Shown here piece by piece: positions 9,527 to 17,332 of a stretch of 47,157 nt of DNA. Origin of the DNA: an uncultured Eubacteriales bacterium (GTDB lineage Bacteria > Bacillota > Clostridia > UBA1381 > UBA9506); contig UQYH01000002.1 of NCBI GenBank assembly GCA_900545185.1, forward strand, positions 1-47,157. The letters run 5' to 3'. The translations under genes and the position numbers were made by a program. Every line of letters begins with the position of its first letter. The first letter of the stretch is position 1. The notes beneath the pieces were generated by a model that had not been told where the DNA came from, did no database searches, and was given only the letters and a program-made list of their open reading frames with translations.

Positions 9527-9868
9527 ATGGAAGATTGTATTTTTTGCAAAATTATAGGGGGAGACATCCCCTCCAAAAAAGTGTACGAGGATGATTTGGT
9601 GTATGCTTTTTGCGATATTGCACCGGCTGCACCGGTACATATTTTAATTGTGCCGAAGGAGCACATCAAAAGTCTGGACGCGGCAAAGCCGGAGCATCAA
9701 GCTCTTTTGGGACATATTTTGCTGACAGCCGCAAAGCTGGCGCGCGAGCAGGGTGTTGCGGAGGATGGTTACCGCATTGTAAACAACTGCGGCGAAAATG
9801 CGGGACAAACCGTGTTCCATTTGCATTTTCACCTGCTGGCCGGGGATAAATTCTCTACGCTGGTTTAG
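9527..9868 (+). CDS. HIT-family nucleotide hydrolase (Hint type)
   Basis: A 113-residue histidine-triad protein, probably a purine nucleoside phosphoramidase. It has the histidine triad H98-x-H100-x-H102 in VFHLHFHLLAG. The N-terminal C4xxC7 (CIFCKI) resembles the zinc-binding pair of Hint proteins, and IVPKEHIKSL is also diagnostic. The length is typical. The stop codon TAG lies inside the left end of a palindromic repeat (9865-9890). A strong promoter for the thiamine operon follows, so this gene likely ends the upstream transcription unit. Confidence 0.93.
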   Translation: MEDCIFCKIIGGDIPSKKVYEDDLVYAFCDIAPAAPVHILIVPKEHIKSLDAAKPEHQALLGHILLTAAKLAREQGVAEDGYRIVNNCGENAGQTVFHLHFHLLAGDKFSTLV

Positions 9869-9890
9869 GAATCGAACCCCATATGCCTAA
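9865..9890. repeat. Palindromic repeat element at HIT stop codon (copy 1)
   Basis: TTAGG at the left and ATATGCCTAA at the right bracket an ACCCC core. On the minus strand it reads TTAGGCATATGGGG then TTCGATTCCTAA. Related elements lie at 17293-17324, 18780-18808 and 39362-39393, each next to a gene end. The HIT stop codon lies inside it. Confidence 0.5.
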
Positions 9891-9915
9891 TTTGATTCAA
9901 AAAATCATAAAAATA

Positions 9916-9944
9916 TTGACAAAATGACTATTTAGGTCTATAAT
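9916..9944 (+). promoter_or_regulatory. Sigma-A promoter of the thiamine salvage operon
   Basis: TTGACA at 9916-9921 and TATAAT at 9939-9944 are both perfect consensus hexamers with exactly 17 nt between them. Transcription should start near 9951, giving a leader of about 265 nt before thiM that carries the TPP riboswitch. Confidence 0.9.
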
Positions 9945-9962
9945 ATTTGTGTAGAACCGTTT

Positions 9963-10001
9963 AAACACCAATGTGTTTGTCGTCGGTGCAACGTTTGCAT
10001 C
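9963..10001 (+). other. Two small hairpins ahead of the TPP aptamer
   Basis: AAACAC (9963-9968) pairs with GTGTTT (9973-9978), and GGTGCAA (9985-9991) pairs with TTGCATC (9995-10001) including one wobble. They lie between the promoter and the riboswitch and may shield the 5' end of the transcript. Their function is not known. Confidence 0.4.
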
Positions 10002-10035
10002 GGTATTCGGCTGATGATAACGGTACTGCAATTTG

Positions 10036-10128
10036 CGACAAGGGAGCTTGCAAAAGCAGGCTGAGAAAGGGCTGTGTTGCCCTGACCTTTAAACTTGATT
10101 TGGGTAATGCCAACGTAAGGACAGTCAC
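10036..10128 (+). ncRNA. TPP riboswitch (THI element) aptamer
   Basis: The conserved pyrimidine-sensor core is present: GGCTGAGA around 10059-10066, and the pyrophosphate-sensor part with GACC, CTTGATTTGGG and TAATGCCAACGTAAGGA ending near 10121. An optional stem GGGC...GCCC lies between them. It precedes thiM and is followed by an intrinsic terminator, so the expected mechanism is premature termination when thiamine diphosphate is bound. Confidence 0.95.
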
Positions 10129-10158
10129 AAGCAGTTTTTTGAATACCTGAAAAACCGT

Positions 10159-10199
10159 ATTGCGGATATGCCTTATGTGGCGTATCCGCAATTTTTTTT
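10159..10199 (+). terminator. Riboswitch-controlled intrinsic terminator
   Basis: A 14-bp stem (10159-10172 with 10179-10192, one G-T wobble) closes a TTATGT loop and is followed by a run of T to 10199. The thiM ribosome binding site GGGAGG (10201-10206) comes immediately after. This is the expression platform of the TPP riboswitch. Confidence 0.92.
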
Positions 10200-10215
10200 A
10201 GGGAGGATACGAACC

Positions 10216-11037
10216 ATGTTGGGAGAATGTTTGGAAAATGTGAGAAAAAAGGTGCCGCTGGTACATAATATCACGAATTATGTTACCGTCAATGATGTGG
10301 CAAACGTCATTTTGGCCTGCGGCGGTAGCCCGATTATGTCGGACGAGCCGGAGGATGTGGCAGATATTACGGCCATCTGCGGCGGTTTGAACATTAACAT
10401 CGGCACGCTGAACCGGCAAAGTATTCGGGCCATGTTTTGTGCGGCAGAAAAGGCCGGGGCGCTGCGGCATCCCATTTTGCTGGACCCTGTGGGCGCCGGG
10501 GCTTCTGCCCTGCGTACCGAAACGGCGCTTTTACTGCTGGAAAAGGCAAAGCCGACCGTTGTGCGCGGCAACATTTCGGAAATTAAGACGCTGGCCGCGG
10601 GGCACGGCTCTACAAACGGCGTGGATGCGGATGTGGCTGATGCCGTAACGGAGGACAATTTAGACACTTCGGTACAATTTGCCAAGCATTTGGCACAAAA
10701 AACCGGAGCCGTGATTGCCATCACGGGCGCGATTGATTTGGTTGCCGACAAAGACCGCTGCGCTGTGATTCGGAACGGTCGGCCGGAGATGAGCAAAATT
10801 ACGGGCACGGGCTGTCAGCTTTCCGGCATGATGACGGCGTTTGCTGCGGCCAATCCCGACAAGATATTTGAGGCCTGCACCGCCGCCGTGTGCGCCATGG
10901 GGCTTGCCGGCGAGCTTGCGCATAGCCGTATGCAGCCGGGGGACGGCAACTCTACCTACAGAAACCGCATCATTGACGCGATATATCATATGAGCGGCGA
11001 AATATTGGACGGAGGCGCACGTTATGCAATCAAGTGA
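10216..11037 (+). CDS. thiM: Hydroxyethylthiazole kinase
   Basis: Phosphorylates 4-methyl-5-(2-hydroxyethyl)thiazole, allowing salvage of the thiazole half of thiamine. The 273-residue ribokinase-fold protein has the family start (VPLVHNITNYVTVNDVAN), MSDEPEDV, the LDPVGAGAS loop and the catalytic GTGCQLSGM motif near the C-terminus. I use the ATG at 10216, 9 nt after GGGAGG; an in-frame upstream ATG at 10168 falls inside the terminator stem and is not used. It is the first gene of a TPP-controlled operon and overlaps thiE by 14 nt. Confidence 0.97.
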   Translation: MLGECLENVRKKVPLVHNITNYVTVNDVANVILACGGSPIMSDEPEDVADITAICGGLNINIGTLNRQSIRAMFCAAEKAGALRHPILLDPVGAGASALRTETALLLLEKAKPTVVRGNISEIKTLAAGHGSTNGVDADVADAVTEDNLDTSVQFAKHLAQKTGAVIAITGAIDLVADKDRCAVIRNGRPEMSKITGTGCQLSGMMTAFAAANPDKIFEACTAAVCAMGLAGELAHSRMQPGDGNSTYRNRIIDAIYHMSGEILDGGARYAIK

Positions 11038-11707
11038 TTTATTGTTATATGCCGTTACGGATCGCCGCTGGCTGGGCAGCCGCACACTGACGGAGGTTGT
11101 ACGTGAGAGCCTGGAGGGCGGCGTGACATTTGTGCAGCTGCGTGAGAAAAATCTGCATGAGGCCGCATTTTTGGAGGAAGCACGGCAGCTGCAAAGCCTG
11201 TGCCGCTTGTATCACGTTCCCTTTGTGGTGAATGACAATGTGGAAATTGCTGCTGCCATGCAGGCGGACGGTGTGCATGTCGGCCAAAATGATATGAGTG
11301 CAAAAGAGGTACGCCGCATTTTGGGTGAAAAGGCGATTGTCGGCGTATCGGCGCAAACGGTGGAGCAGGCCTTGGCGGCCGAACGCGACGGCGCGGATTA
11401 TTTGGGTGTAGGCGCGGTGTTTGCAACCGGTTCAAAGGATGATGCGGACAGCGTTAGTTTTGCGACCTTGCAGGCGATTTGCCGAGCGGTTTCCATTCCC
11501 GTCATTGCCATTGGCGGCATTACGGCCGAAAACGCTGGGACGCTCCGCGGCAGCGGCATTTGCGGCGTTGCCGTTATCAGTGCCATTTATGCGGATTCGG
11601 ACATTCGCGGCGCGGCAAGTCGTTTAAAAGAGACGGTTACAGCGATGCTGGATGATACAAAGGAGGATGCGTGCCATGAAAATTGCATTAACAATTGCCG
11701 GGAGTGA
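11024..11707 (+). CDS. thiE: Thiamine-phosphate synthase
   Basis: Joins HMP-pyrophosphate and thiazole phosphate to make thiamine monophosphate. The 227-residue TIM-barrel protein shows VQLREKNL, NDNVEIAAAMQADGVHVGQ, the GVGAVFATGSKDDA phosphate loop and AIGGI near the end, in the expected order. Its 5' end overlaps thiM by 14 nt and its 3' end overlaps thiD by 32 nt, indicating tight translational coupling. The length is slightly above the usual 210-215, with the extra residues at the C-terminus inside the thiD overlap. Confidence 0.96.
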   Translation: MQSSDLLLYAVTDRRWLGSRTLTEVVRESLEGGVTFVQLREKNLHEAAFLEEARQLQSLCRLYHVPFVVNDNVEIAAAMQADGVHVGQNDMSAKEVRRILGEKAIVGVSAQTVEQALAAERDGADYLGVGAVFATGSKDDADSVSFATLQAICRAVSIPVIAIGGITAENAGTLRGSGICGVAVISAIYADSDIRGAASRLKETVTAMLDDTKEDACHENCINNCRE

Positions 11708-12485
11708 TTCCGGCGGCGGCGCCGGCATACAGGCCGATATTAAAACCATGCTGGCCAATGGTGTGTTTGCTGCTTCTGCCATTACGGCGATGACGGCGCA
11801 AAACACCCTGGGCGTGACGGCCATTATGAACGCCACGGAGGAATTTTTGGCGCAGGAGATAGACAGTGTGTTTACCGATTTGCGCCCGGACGCGGTTAAA
11901 ATCGGTATGGTGTCCGAAAGCGGACTGATTCGTGTGATTGCCGAGCGGCTTACATATTACGGCGCGAAAAATATTGTGGTTGACCCCGTTATGGTGGCAA
12001 CCAGCGGCGCAAGGCTCCTATCGCCCGATGCAATCGGTACATTAAAGGAGGCACTTTTGCCCTTGGCAGATATATTGACCCCCAACATTCCGGAGGCAGA
12101 GGAGCTGACGGGACTTTTCATCACCACACCGGAGGATATGCAGCAGGCGGCACAGATGATTGGCGAGAATTTTCATTGTGCGGTTTTGTGCAAGGGCGGT
12201 CATCACATTAACGATGCGAATGACCTTTTATGGAGCAACGGCAGCTTTCAATGGTTTTACGGCGAGCGGATTGCAAACCCCAACACGCACGGAACGGGGT
12301 GCACGCTTTCCTCGGCCATTGCGGCCAATTTGGCCAAAGGGTTTACCATGGCCGAAGCTGTGCAACGCGCCAAAACATATCTTTCGGGTGCGCTGCGTTC
12401 TATGCTGAATTTGGGGGCAGGCAGCGGTCCGGTTGACCACGGCTTTGCCATTTGCAATGAATATACAAAGGGGTTATCATCATGA
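11676..12485 (+). CDS. thiD: Hydroxymethylpyrimidine/phosphomethylpyrimidine kinase
   Basis: Performs the two phosphorylations of HMP to HMP-PP. The 269-residue ribokinase-fold protein has IAGSDSGGGAGIQADIKTM, DPVMVATSGARLL and the catalytic GTGCTLSSAIAANLA motif. The ATG at 11676 has AGGAGG (11661-11666) 9 nt upstream. The gene overlaps thiE upstream, and its last four bases form an ATGA overlap with cytX. No ThiE-domain fusion is seen. With ThiM, ThiE and CytX it forms a salvage-only set; no thiC or thiazole-synthesis genes are in the window. Confidence 0.96.
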   Translation: MKIALTIAGSDSGGGAGIQADIKTMLANGVFAASAITAMTAQNTLGVTAIMNATEEFLAQEIDSVFTDLRPDAVKIGMVSESGLIRVIAERLTYYGAKNIVVDPVMVATSGARLLSPDAIGTLKEALLPLADILTPNIPEAEELTGLFITTPEDMQQAAQMIGENFHCAVLCKGGHHINDANDLLWSNGSFQWFYGERIANPNTHGTGCTLSSAIAANLAKGFTMAEAVQRAKTYLSGALRSMLNLGAGSGPVDHGFAICNEYTKGLSS

Positions 12486-13654
12486 AAAAACAAACAAATT
12501 TATTTGAAAACGGATTGATTTGGTTCGGTGCAGCCGTTTCGCTGGCCGAAATTTTAACGGGTATCTCGTTTGCTTCACTCGGTTTTAAAACCGGTATGGC
12601 GGCGATTATCATTGGGCATGTGATTGGCTGCGCGCTGTTATTTTTGGCAGGAGTGATCGGCGGAAAATGCCGCAAAAGCGCCATGGAGACGGTAAAAGAC
12701 AGCTTTGGCCGAAAGGGCGGCTTGTTTTTTGCGGTGATGAACGTTTTACAGCTTGTGGGCTGGACGGCCATTATGATTTATGACGGCGCACTGGCGGCAA
12801 ACGGCATCTTTTCCATCGGTTCTTGGGCGTGGTGCTTGGTCATAGGGGCGCTTATTGCCGTTTGGATTTTGGTCGGCGTCACAAACCTTGGCAAGCTGAA
12901 CACAATTGCCATGGCGGCGCTTTTTATTCTAACCCTGGTTTTGTGCAAGGTCGTATTCGGCGGTGTGTCGCCTGTCGGCGCGGCGGCCGATGCTCTTTCG
13001 TTCGGCGCGGCGGTAGAGCTTGCCGTCGCCATGCCGCTTTCGTGGCTGCCGCTGATTTCGGACTACACGCGTGAGGCTGAAAAGCCTGTCCGTGCCGCCG
13101 GTGTCAGCGCCGTGACCTATGGTCTTGTCAGCTGCTGGATGTATACGATCGGTATGGGCGCGGCTCTGTTCACGGGTGAAAGTGATGTGGCGCAAATTAT
13201 GTTAAAAGCCGGTTTGGGCGGTGCAGGCCTTTTAATTGTCATTCTTTCTACAGTCACCACCACGTTTTTGGATGCATATTCGGCAGGCGTTTCGACCGAA
13301 TCCATCGTGCCGCGTTTTACCGGCAAACGGGCGGCCGTGTGCATCACGGTAATCGGCACGCTTTTTGCAATTTTGTTCCCCATGGATGATATTACGGGCT
13401 TTTTGTATTTAATCGGTTCGGTGTTTGCGCCGATGATTGCCATTCAGATTGCAGACTTCTTTTTGCTGCGCCGCAGCCCGGAGGATAGGGGCTTTAATCT
13501 GCAAAACAGCGTGATTTGGCTGGTTGGCTTTGTGTTGTATCGGCTTTTAATGCATGTGGATATGCCGCTGGGTTACACACTGCCCGATATGCTTGTCACC
13601 ATGGCGCTGTGCCTGATATGGCATTTTATAGCCAAAAGCATACATAAAAAATAA
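12482..13654 (+). CDS. cytX: HMP transporter CytX (NCS1 family)
   Basis: A 390-residue membrane protein with about 12 hydrophobic segments, of the cytosine/purine permease (NCS1) family. The N-terminal pattern FENGLIWFGAAVSLAEILTG and the later YTREAEKP and DAYSAGVS motifs are those of CytX, the predicted hydroxymethylpyrimidine transporter usually found with TPP riboswitches. Its place as last gene of thiM-thiE-thiD, joined by an ATGA overlap, fits uptake of the HMP substrate used by ThiD. A strong terminator follows 18 nt downstream. Confidence 0.92.
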   Translation: MKKQTNLFENGLIWFGAAVSLAEILTGISFASLGFKTGMAAIIIGHVIGCALLFLAGVIGGKCRKSAMETVKDSFGRKGGLFFAVMNVLQLVGWTAIMIYDGALAANGIFSIGSWAWCLVIGALIAVWILVGVTNLGKLNTIAMAALFILTLVLCKVVFGGVSPVGAAADALSFGAAVELAVAMPLSWLPLISDYTREAEKPVRAAGVSAVTYGLVSCWMYTIGMGAALFTGESDVAQIMLKAGLGGAGLLIVILSTVTTTFLDAYSAGVSTESIVPRFTGKRAAVCITVIGTLFAILFPMDDITGFLYLIGSVFAPMIAIQIADFFLLRRSPEDRGFNLQNSVIWLVGFVLYRLLMHVDMPLGYTLPDMLVTMALCLIWHFIAKSIHKK

Positions 13655-13672
13655 AGAACGAAAACACCAAAC

Positions 13673-13712
13673 AAGGGGCTGTAAAAACTATGTTTTTACA
13701 GCCCCTTTTGTA
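13673..13712 (+). terminator. Intrinsic terminator of the thiamine operon
   Basis: A perfect 16-bp stem (13673-13688 with 13692-13707) closes a 3-nt TAT loop and ends in CTTTTGT. The core GGCTGTAAAAAC also occurs, in opposite orientation, in a hairpin at 37538-37574. It may act on both strands, since ftsZ converges from the right. Confidence 0.93.
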
Positions 13713-13743
13713 CATACAATTAAATGGCACAGTTATATATTGC

Positions 13744-13783
13744 AATAACCGCCTGTTATGCAGCTGCACAACAGGCGGTTATT
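13744..13783. terminator. Inverted repeat between cytX and ftsZ
   Basis: AATAACCGCCTGTT (13744-13757) is perfectly complementary to AACAGGCGGTTATT (13770-13783) across a 12-nt loop. It lies 22 nt beyond the ftsZ stop codon on the minus strand. No clear T tract follows on either strand, so it may be an mRNA 3'-end hairpin or a weak terminator for ftsZ. Confidence 0.6.
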
Positions 13784-13804
13784 ATATGCATATTGAATGA
13801 TAGC

Positions 13805-14935
13805 TTAAAATCTTTCTTTCATCCAAACCGGGATGTCAACATTATCGCCCTGCGCTTTTTCCTGCGGTGCAAAGGGTTTTACCTCTGCTGCCGAACCGCC
13901 TTGGTGTCCGCCGCCGAAAATGGAGGAGGAAGGAGCGGTGAAAAAGCCGTTTCCTTTCGGATCGCGATTCGGAATCCCTTCAAAGCCGGTTGCAATAACG
14001 GTGATGATAATTTCATCCTGCAAGGATTCGTCAAGCGCTGCACCGAAAATGATATTGGCGTTCGGGTCAGCCGCTTCGGTTACCAGCTCGGCTGCACTGT
14101 TAATTTCAAACAAACCCAAATCAGAGCCGCCGGTAATGTTAATCAAAATACCTCTTGCGCCGTCGATAGACGTCTCAAGCAGCGGACTTTGGATAGCTGC
14201 TTTTACGGCATCCTCTGCACGCTTTTCGCCGGAGCCGTGACCGACACCCATATGAGCAACGCCGGTGTTTTTCATAATCTTTACAACATCGGCAAAGTCG
14301 AGGTTTATGTATCCGGGGCCGGAAATCAAGTCTGAAATACCTTGAACACCCTGACGCAGCACATCGTCTGCCATCTTAAAGGCATCAACCAAGGTGGTGT
14401 GCTGGTTGGAAATTTGCAGCAGACGGTCATTCGGAATCGTTACCAATGCATCCACTGCGTTTTTCAGCTCTAAAATACCTTCTTCGGCGCGCGTCATTCT
14501 CTGACGGCCTTCAAAAGCAAAGGGCTTTGTTACAATACCGACGGTTAAAATGCCCATCTCTTTTGCAATAGAGGCAACCATGGGTGCCGCACCTGTGCCT
14601 GTGCCGCCGCCCATACCGGCTGTTACAAACACCATGTCGCTTCCTGCAATGGCTTGTGCCACTTCTTCGCGGCTTTCTTCTGCGGCCTTTTGGCCGATTT
14701 CGGGATCGGCACCTGCACCGAGACCCTTTGTCAGCTTTTCGCCGATTTGAATTTTTTGCGGTGCCTGTGAAGAAAACAGGGCGCGTTTATCTGTATTTAC
14801 TGCTATAAAGTCTACGTTCTTAACACCGTAGTCAATCATTCTGTTTACTGCATTGTTACCGCCGCCGCCGACACCAATTACCTTAATTTGTTCTACCCGA
14901 CTGTCTTTTAACGCTTCGTTATCGAATTCGATCAC
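13805..14935 (-). CDS. ftsZ: Cell division protein FtsZ
   Basis: Tubulin-like GTPase that forms the division ring. The 376-residue product has the N-terminal GVGGGGNNAVNRM motif, the tubulin signature GGGTGTGAAP (residues 109-118), and NDRLLQI, ending in a conserved C-terminal peptide (DIPVWMKERF) for binding membrane tethers. I place the start at the GTG at 14935, because AGGAGG lies 9 nt upstream; an ATG 13 codons earlier would put this site inside the gene. It is the last gene of the dcw cluster. FtsA, the usual tether encoded next to FtsZ, is not present here. Confidence 0.97.
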   Translation of the reverse strand: MIEFDNEALKDSRVEQIKVIGVGGGGNNAVNRMIDYGVKNVDFIAVNTDKRALFSSQAPQKIQIGEKLTKGLGAGADPEIGQKAAEESREEVAQAIAGSDMVFVTAGMGGGTGTGAAPMVASIAKEMGILTVGIVTKPFAFEGRQRMTRAEEGILELKNAVDALVTIPNDRLLQISNQHTTLVDAFKMADDVLRQGVQGISDLISGPGYINLDFADVVKIMKNTGVAHMGVGHGSGEKRAEDAVKAAIQSPLLETSIDGARGILINITGGSDLGLFEINSAAELVTEAADPNANIIFGAALDESLQDEIIITVIATGFEGIPNRDPKGNGFFTAPSSSIFGGGHQGGSAAEVKPFAPQEKAQGDNVDIPVWMKERF

Positions 14936-15179
14936 CTTATATTTCCTCCTCTTTGGTACGAAATGCGCAGGCATTCCGATTGTTTTTTATATTAGGGTAT
15001 TGTGAGCACACACTCAACCTTATTATACTGCTTTTTTACACATACGGTGTACATCGGAACGACACACAGGTCGTTCCCTACAGTATTATTCCACCAAAAA
15101 TGCAAGCCGCACATAGGCTTTTGAACTAACACTGTATTTATTATAACATATTACAGTACCATTACACAAGTATAAATTT
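14936..15179 (-). promoter_or_regulatory. ftsZ upstream region with candidate promoter
   Basis: The gap between sbp and ftsZ holds a candidate minus-strand promoter: TTGTGT at 15169-15164 and TATAAT at 15145-15140, spaced 18 nt. A second TATAAT on the minus strand (15027-15022) has no good -35. The gap also carries the dispersed palindrome at 15056-15084. A separate ftsZ promoter beside cluster read-through is plausible but untested. Confidence 0.5.
15056..15084. repeat. Dispersed GGAACGAC palindrome (copy A)
   Basis: GGAACGAC (15056-15063) and GTCGTTCC (15070-15077) form a perfect 8-bp inverted repeat around ACACAG, followed by CTACAG and then TATT. A near-identical copy lies at 46816-46842. 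I infer an interspersed short palindromic element of this genome. Confidence 0.65.
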
Positions 15180-15539
15180 TCAATTACAAAACTTTTTTTT
15201 CAATTTTGTGCTGATTTGTGCCAAATAATGCCTTCTCATAACAGAAAAATTAGAAAACAGACGAGAACCGAACACAATCAGCGCGACCAAATATAAATCC
15301 ACGTCCAGTTTTTTGCCAATAAATGTTAAAAGCGCAGCCAGCAGACTGTTGCAGATAAATCCGCTGATAAAGGTATGCAAATCAAAACTGTTGCGCGTTG
15401 TGGCAGAAATCGCACCGAACACCGAATCGAGCAGTGCGATAATGACAATGGCAATATACGGCGAATAAGCCGACGGAATGTGGTACGGGAACAAAATCCC
15501 TGCTGTTATGCCGATAGCGGCACAAATGACAACAATCAT
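15180..15539 (-). CDS. sbp: Small basic membrane protein of the dcw cluster (DUF1290)
   Basis: A 119-residue membrane protein with three hydrophobic segments and a basic C-terminus (TKLKKKF). It matches the DUF1290/small basic protein family, whose members lie upstream of ftsZ with DUF881 genes in Bacillota and Actinobacteria. Function is not well defined. Recognisable traits are the ITAGILFP motif near the N-terminus and the IAIVIIALLDSVFGAISA segment. The start overlaps the stop of the DUF881 gene by 4 nt (ATGA), so the two are coupled. Confidence 0.85.
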   Translation of the reverse strand: MIVVICAAIGITAGILFPYHIPSAYSPYIAIVIIALLDSVFGAISATTRNSFDLHTFISGFICNSLLAALLTFIGKKLDVDLYLVALIVFGSRLFSNFSVMRRHYLAQISTKLKKKFCN

Positions 15540-16285
15540 TGCGCACCCTCCTTTACTGTATCGGCAGCAACGGCGCTTGAAAAGTTAACGGCGCCGCTGT
15601 ATTTGGGGATGAACAGCTCATCGCTTTTGGAAATGGCAATGGTAAAGCCCCAAACCTTCATGTTATCAATCACACCGCCGTTTAAATTCATGGCGGCCTC
15701 TAACTGGTCGGCCTTGCCGATGGCCTTAATCACATACGGCGGCGCCATTTTCATATCGTTCACCAAAATGGTGGGGCCGACGCAGCGGACGGCGCTTGTG
15801 CTGATAATGCGGCTTTCGTTTACGCAAATCGCTTCGGCACCGGCAGCGCACAGCTCGTTAATGACGCGGCGCAAATCCTCATCATGAATCAGCGTTTCGC
15901 TGGCAGAGAGGACGGCATCGGCCGACTTGCGGTTATCAATATCGCTCAGCGTGATGGTAATGCCGGGGCCTTTTACGTCCACAAACCCTGCCATCAGCTC
16001 GGCGCGCTTTAACTGCTCGGATAAAAACTTGGAATAGTCGCTGTTTTGCTCCGCATCCTCACGATATTGTGCAATGTCGTTTTGATAAGCGCTCAGCTGC
16101 TTTTGCAAATCCTCGTTTTGCTCACGTTCTTTTTTCAGTTCGCCCAAAAGCTCATCCGCACGGAGGTTTTGCTGTTGGGATTGCGCATTGTTAACGGTTA
16201 CGCTTTTAAATTGCAGGGCAATTAAAAAAGCGAGGATAAACACAACAATGCCTATCACAAATTGTCCTTTAAAATTCTTTGTCAC
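15536..16285 (-). CDS. DUF881 family membrane-anchored protein (YlxW/YlxX-like)
   Basis: A 249-residue protein with one N-terminal membrane helix (about residues 10-28), a coiled coil rich in Q, E and K (about 35-90), and a globular C-terminal DUF881 domain with GPGITITLSD, HDEDLRRVINELCAAGAEAI and VNESRI. This is the YlxW/YlxX family found between divIB and ftsZ in Bacillota; a role in division is likely but unproven. GTG start with AAGGGA 9 nt upstream. It is coupled to sbp by a 4-nt overlap. Only one DUF881 copy is present, whereas some Bacillota have two. Confidence 0.87.
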   Translation of the reverse strand: MTKNFKGQFVIGIVVFILAFLIALQFKSVTVNNAQSQQQNLRADELLGELKKEREQNEDLQKQLSAYQNDIAQYREDAEQNSDYSKFLSEQLKRAELMAGFVDVKGPGITITLSDIDNRKSADAVLSASETLIHDEDLRRVINELCAAGAEAICVNESRIISTSAVRCVGPTILVNDMKMAPPYVIKAIGKADQLEAAMNLNGGVIDNMKVWGFTIAISKSDELFIPKYSGAVNFSSAVAADTVKEGAQ

Positions 16286-16314
16286 GTTTGTTTGTCCCTT
16301 CTTTACAAATGTGC

Positions 16315-17274
16315 CTAATCGTTCGATTTCGGCGAGGCGCTTGCTGCGGGCACGGCAGATTTTGACCCCTCATCGCCCTGCTTTGCATCACCGCGTTCGG
16401 GTGCGGCCGTATCCTTCGGCGCAGCAGATTCGGATTCATCCTGCTTTTCCGCTTCGCCGTCGGCGCTCTGCTCCGCATCGCCCGACTCGGTGGCTTCCGG
16501 TGATGGTGTCGGCTCCGGGTCACGCGTACCGTAAACGGCGCGCGAGGGCGTTGTCAGGTCTATGTATGCGCCTTCCTCACGGTTCACCTGCGGCAAAACG
16601 GCAGAAAGCACAGAGATTTTATAATCCAAATCTGTCGTTTTACCGAATATGATTTTTGTGCCGTCCTTTAAATAGGCGTAAAAGTCCGACAGGTTGTCAA
16701 AATGGCAGGATCGCAAATCGGAAAGCAAGCCTTTATCCTGCAACTGTTTGACTGTATCTAATATTATATCAAACTTTACCGTGTCTTGTACAGATATTTT
16801 TTCACAAATTTCGGCATTTTTTATTTCCAGTCCTGTTATTTGCAGTAAATCCAGGGAGGAACTGTCATCCGTCAGCGCCATGACGCGCCCTTTTTCGTTC
16901 GTAACGGCAAAACCGGTGGCATAGGGAAAATATAAAACCGGGGCGGTTTCGGTTACGGTTAGCCGCAGCTTGTTCGGCAAACGGCGGCTGACGGTAACGG
17001 CTTCGATTTCGGGTATTTTGCATACGGCGGCGCGCACGTTTTTTTTGCGCAGCTTAAAAATATTTGTTTCGGGCGCAAGGCCGACGGCCTCGGTAATTTG
17101 TTCGGACGAGACAGCCTCGTTGCCGCGCACCTCAATGGTTTTTACATTGAAAAAAGGCGTGAACAAGCAAACGCTGATGACGGCAGCCACCAGCAGTAAC
17201 AAAAGCAGTACACGCCTTCTGATTCTGGCTCGTTTTCTTTTTCTTTTTTGCTTTGCGGTCATTGGCTTTTTCAT
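16315..17274 (-). CDS. divIB: Cell division protein FtsQ/DivIB
   Basis: Bitopic divisome protein. The 319 residues comprise a very basic cytoplasmic N-terminus (about 22 residues, mainly K/R), one membrane helix (about 23-43), the POTRA domain (FFNVKTIEVRGNEAVSSEQI) and the FtsQ beta domain to about residue 245. The last ~70 residues form a low-complexity tail rich in P, S, E, D, A and K, predicted disordered and outside the cell. Such tails occur in some Gram-positive DivIB proteins but this one is long. An AAGG site lies upstream of the ATG. It follows murA, with a palindromic repeat between the two genes. Confidence 0.88.
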   Translation of the reverse strand: MKKPMTAKQKRKRKRARIRRRVLLLLLLVAAVISVCLFTPFFNVKTIEVRGNEAVSSEQITEAVGLAPETNIFKLRKKNVRAAVCKIPEIEAVTVSRRLPNKLRLTVTETAPVLYFPYATGFAVTNEKGRVMALTDDSSSLDLLQITGLEIKNAEICEKISVQDTVKFDIILDTVKQLQDKGLLSDLRSCHFDNLSDFYAYLKDGTKIIFGKTTDLDYKISVLSAVLPQVNREEGAYIDLTTPSRAVYGTRDPEPTPSPEATESGDAEQSADGEAEKQDESESAAPKDTAAPERGDAKQGDEGSKSAVPAASASPKSND

Positions 17275-17292
17275 ATGTATAAACCTTTCCTC

Positions 17293-17324
17293 TTAGGTAT
17301 GGGGAAAACCCCATATGCCTTTTC
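17293..17324. repeat. Palindromic repeat between murA and divIB (copy 2)
   Basis: GGTATGGGG and CCCCATATGCC face each other around AAAA, forming a strong hairpin. It lies 9 nt past the murA stop codon on the minus strand and just ahead of divIB. It belongs to the same family as 9865-9890, 18780-18808 and 39362-39393. A T tract is lacking, so it may act as an mRNA processing or stability hairpin instead of a terminator. Confidence 0.6.
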
Positions 17325-17332
17325 TTAAAACA

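Noticed and set aside
9865..9892. tRNA or tmRNA end (GGTTCGATTCC on the minus strand)
   Set aside because: Only the T-arm-like string is present; no acceptor stem, anticodon arm or CCA context fits, and the string belongs to the dispersed palindrome family.
10168..10215. Upstream start for thiM
   Set aside because: The ATG lies in the terminator stem; the Shine-Dalgarno sequence and family alignment support 10216.
13724..14335. 203-residue plus-strand frame opposite ftsZ
   Set aside because: It is antisense to the strongly conserved FtsZ and has no ribosome binding site or family resemblance.
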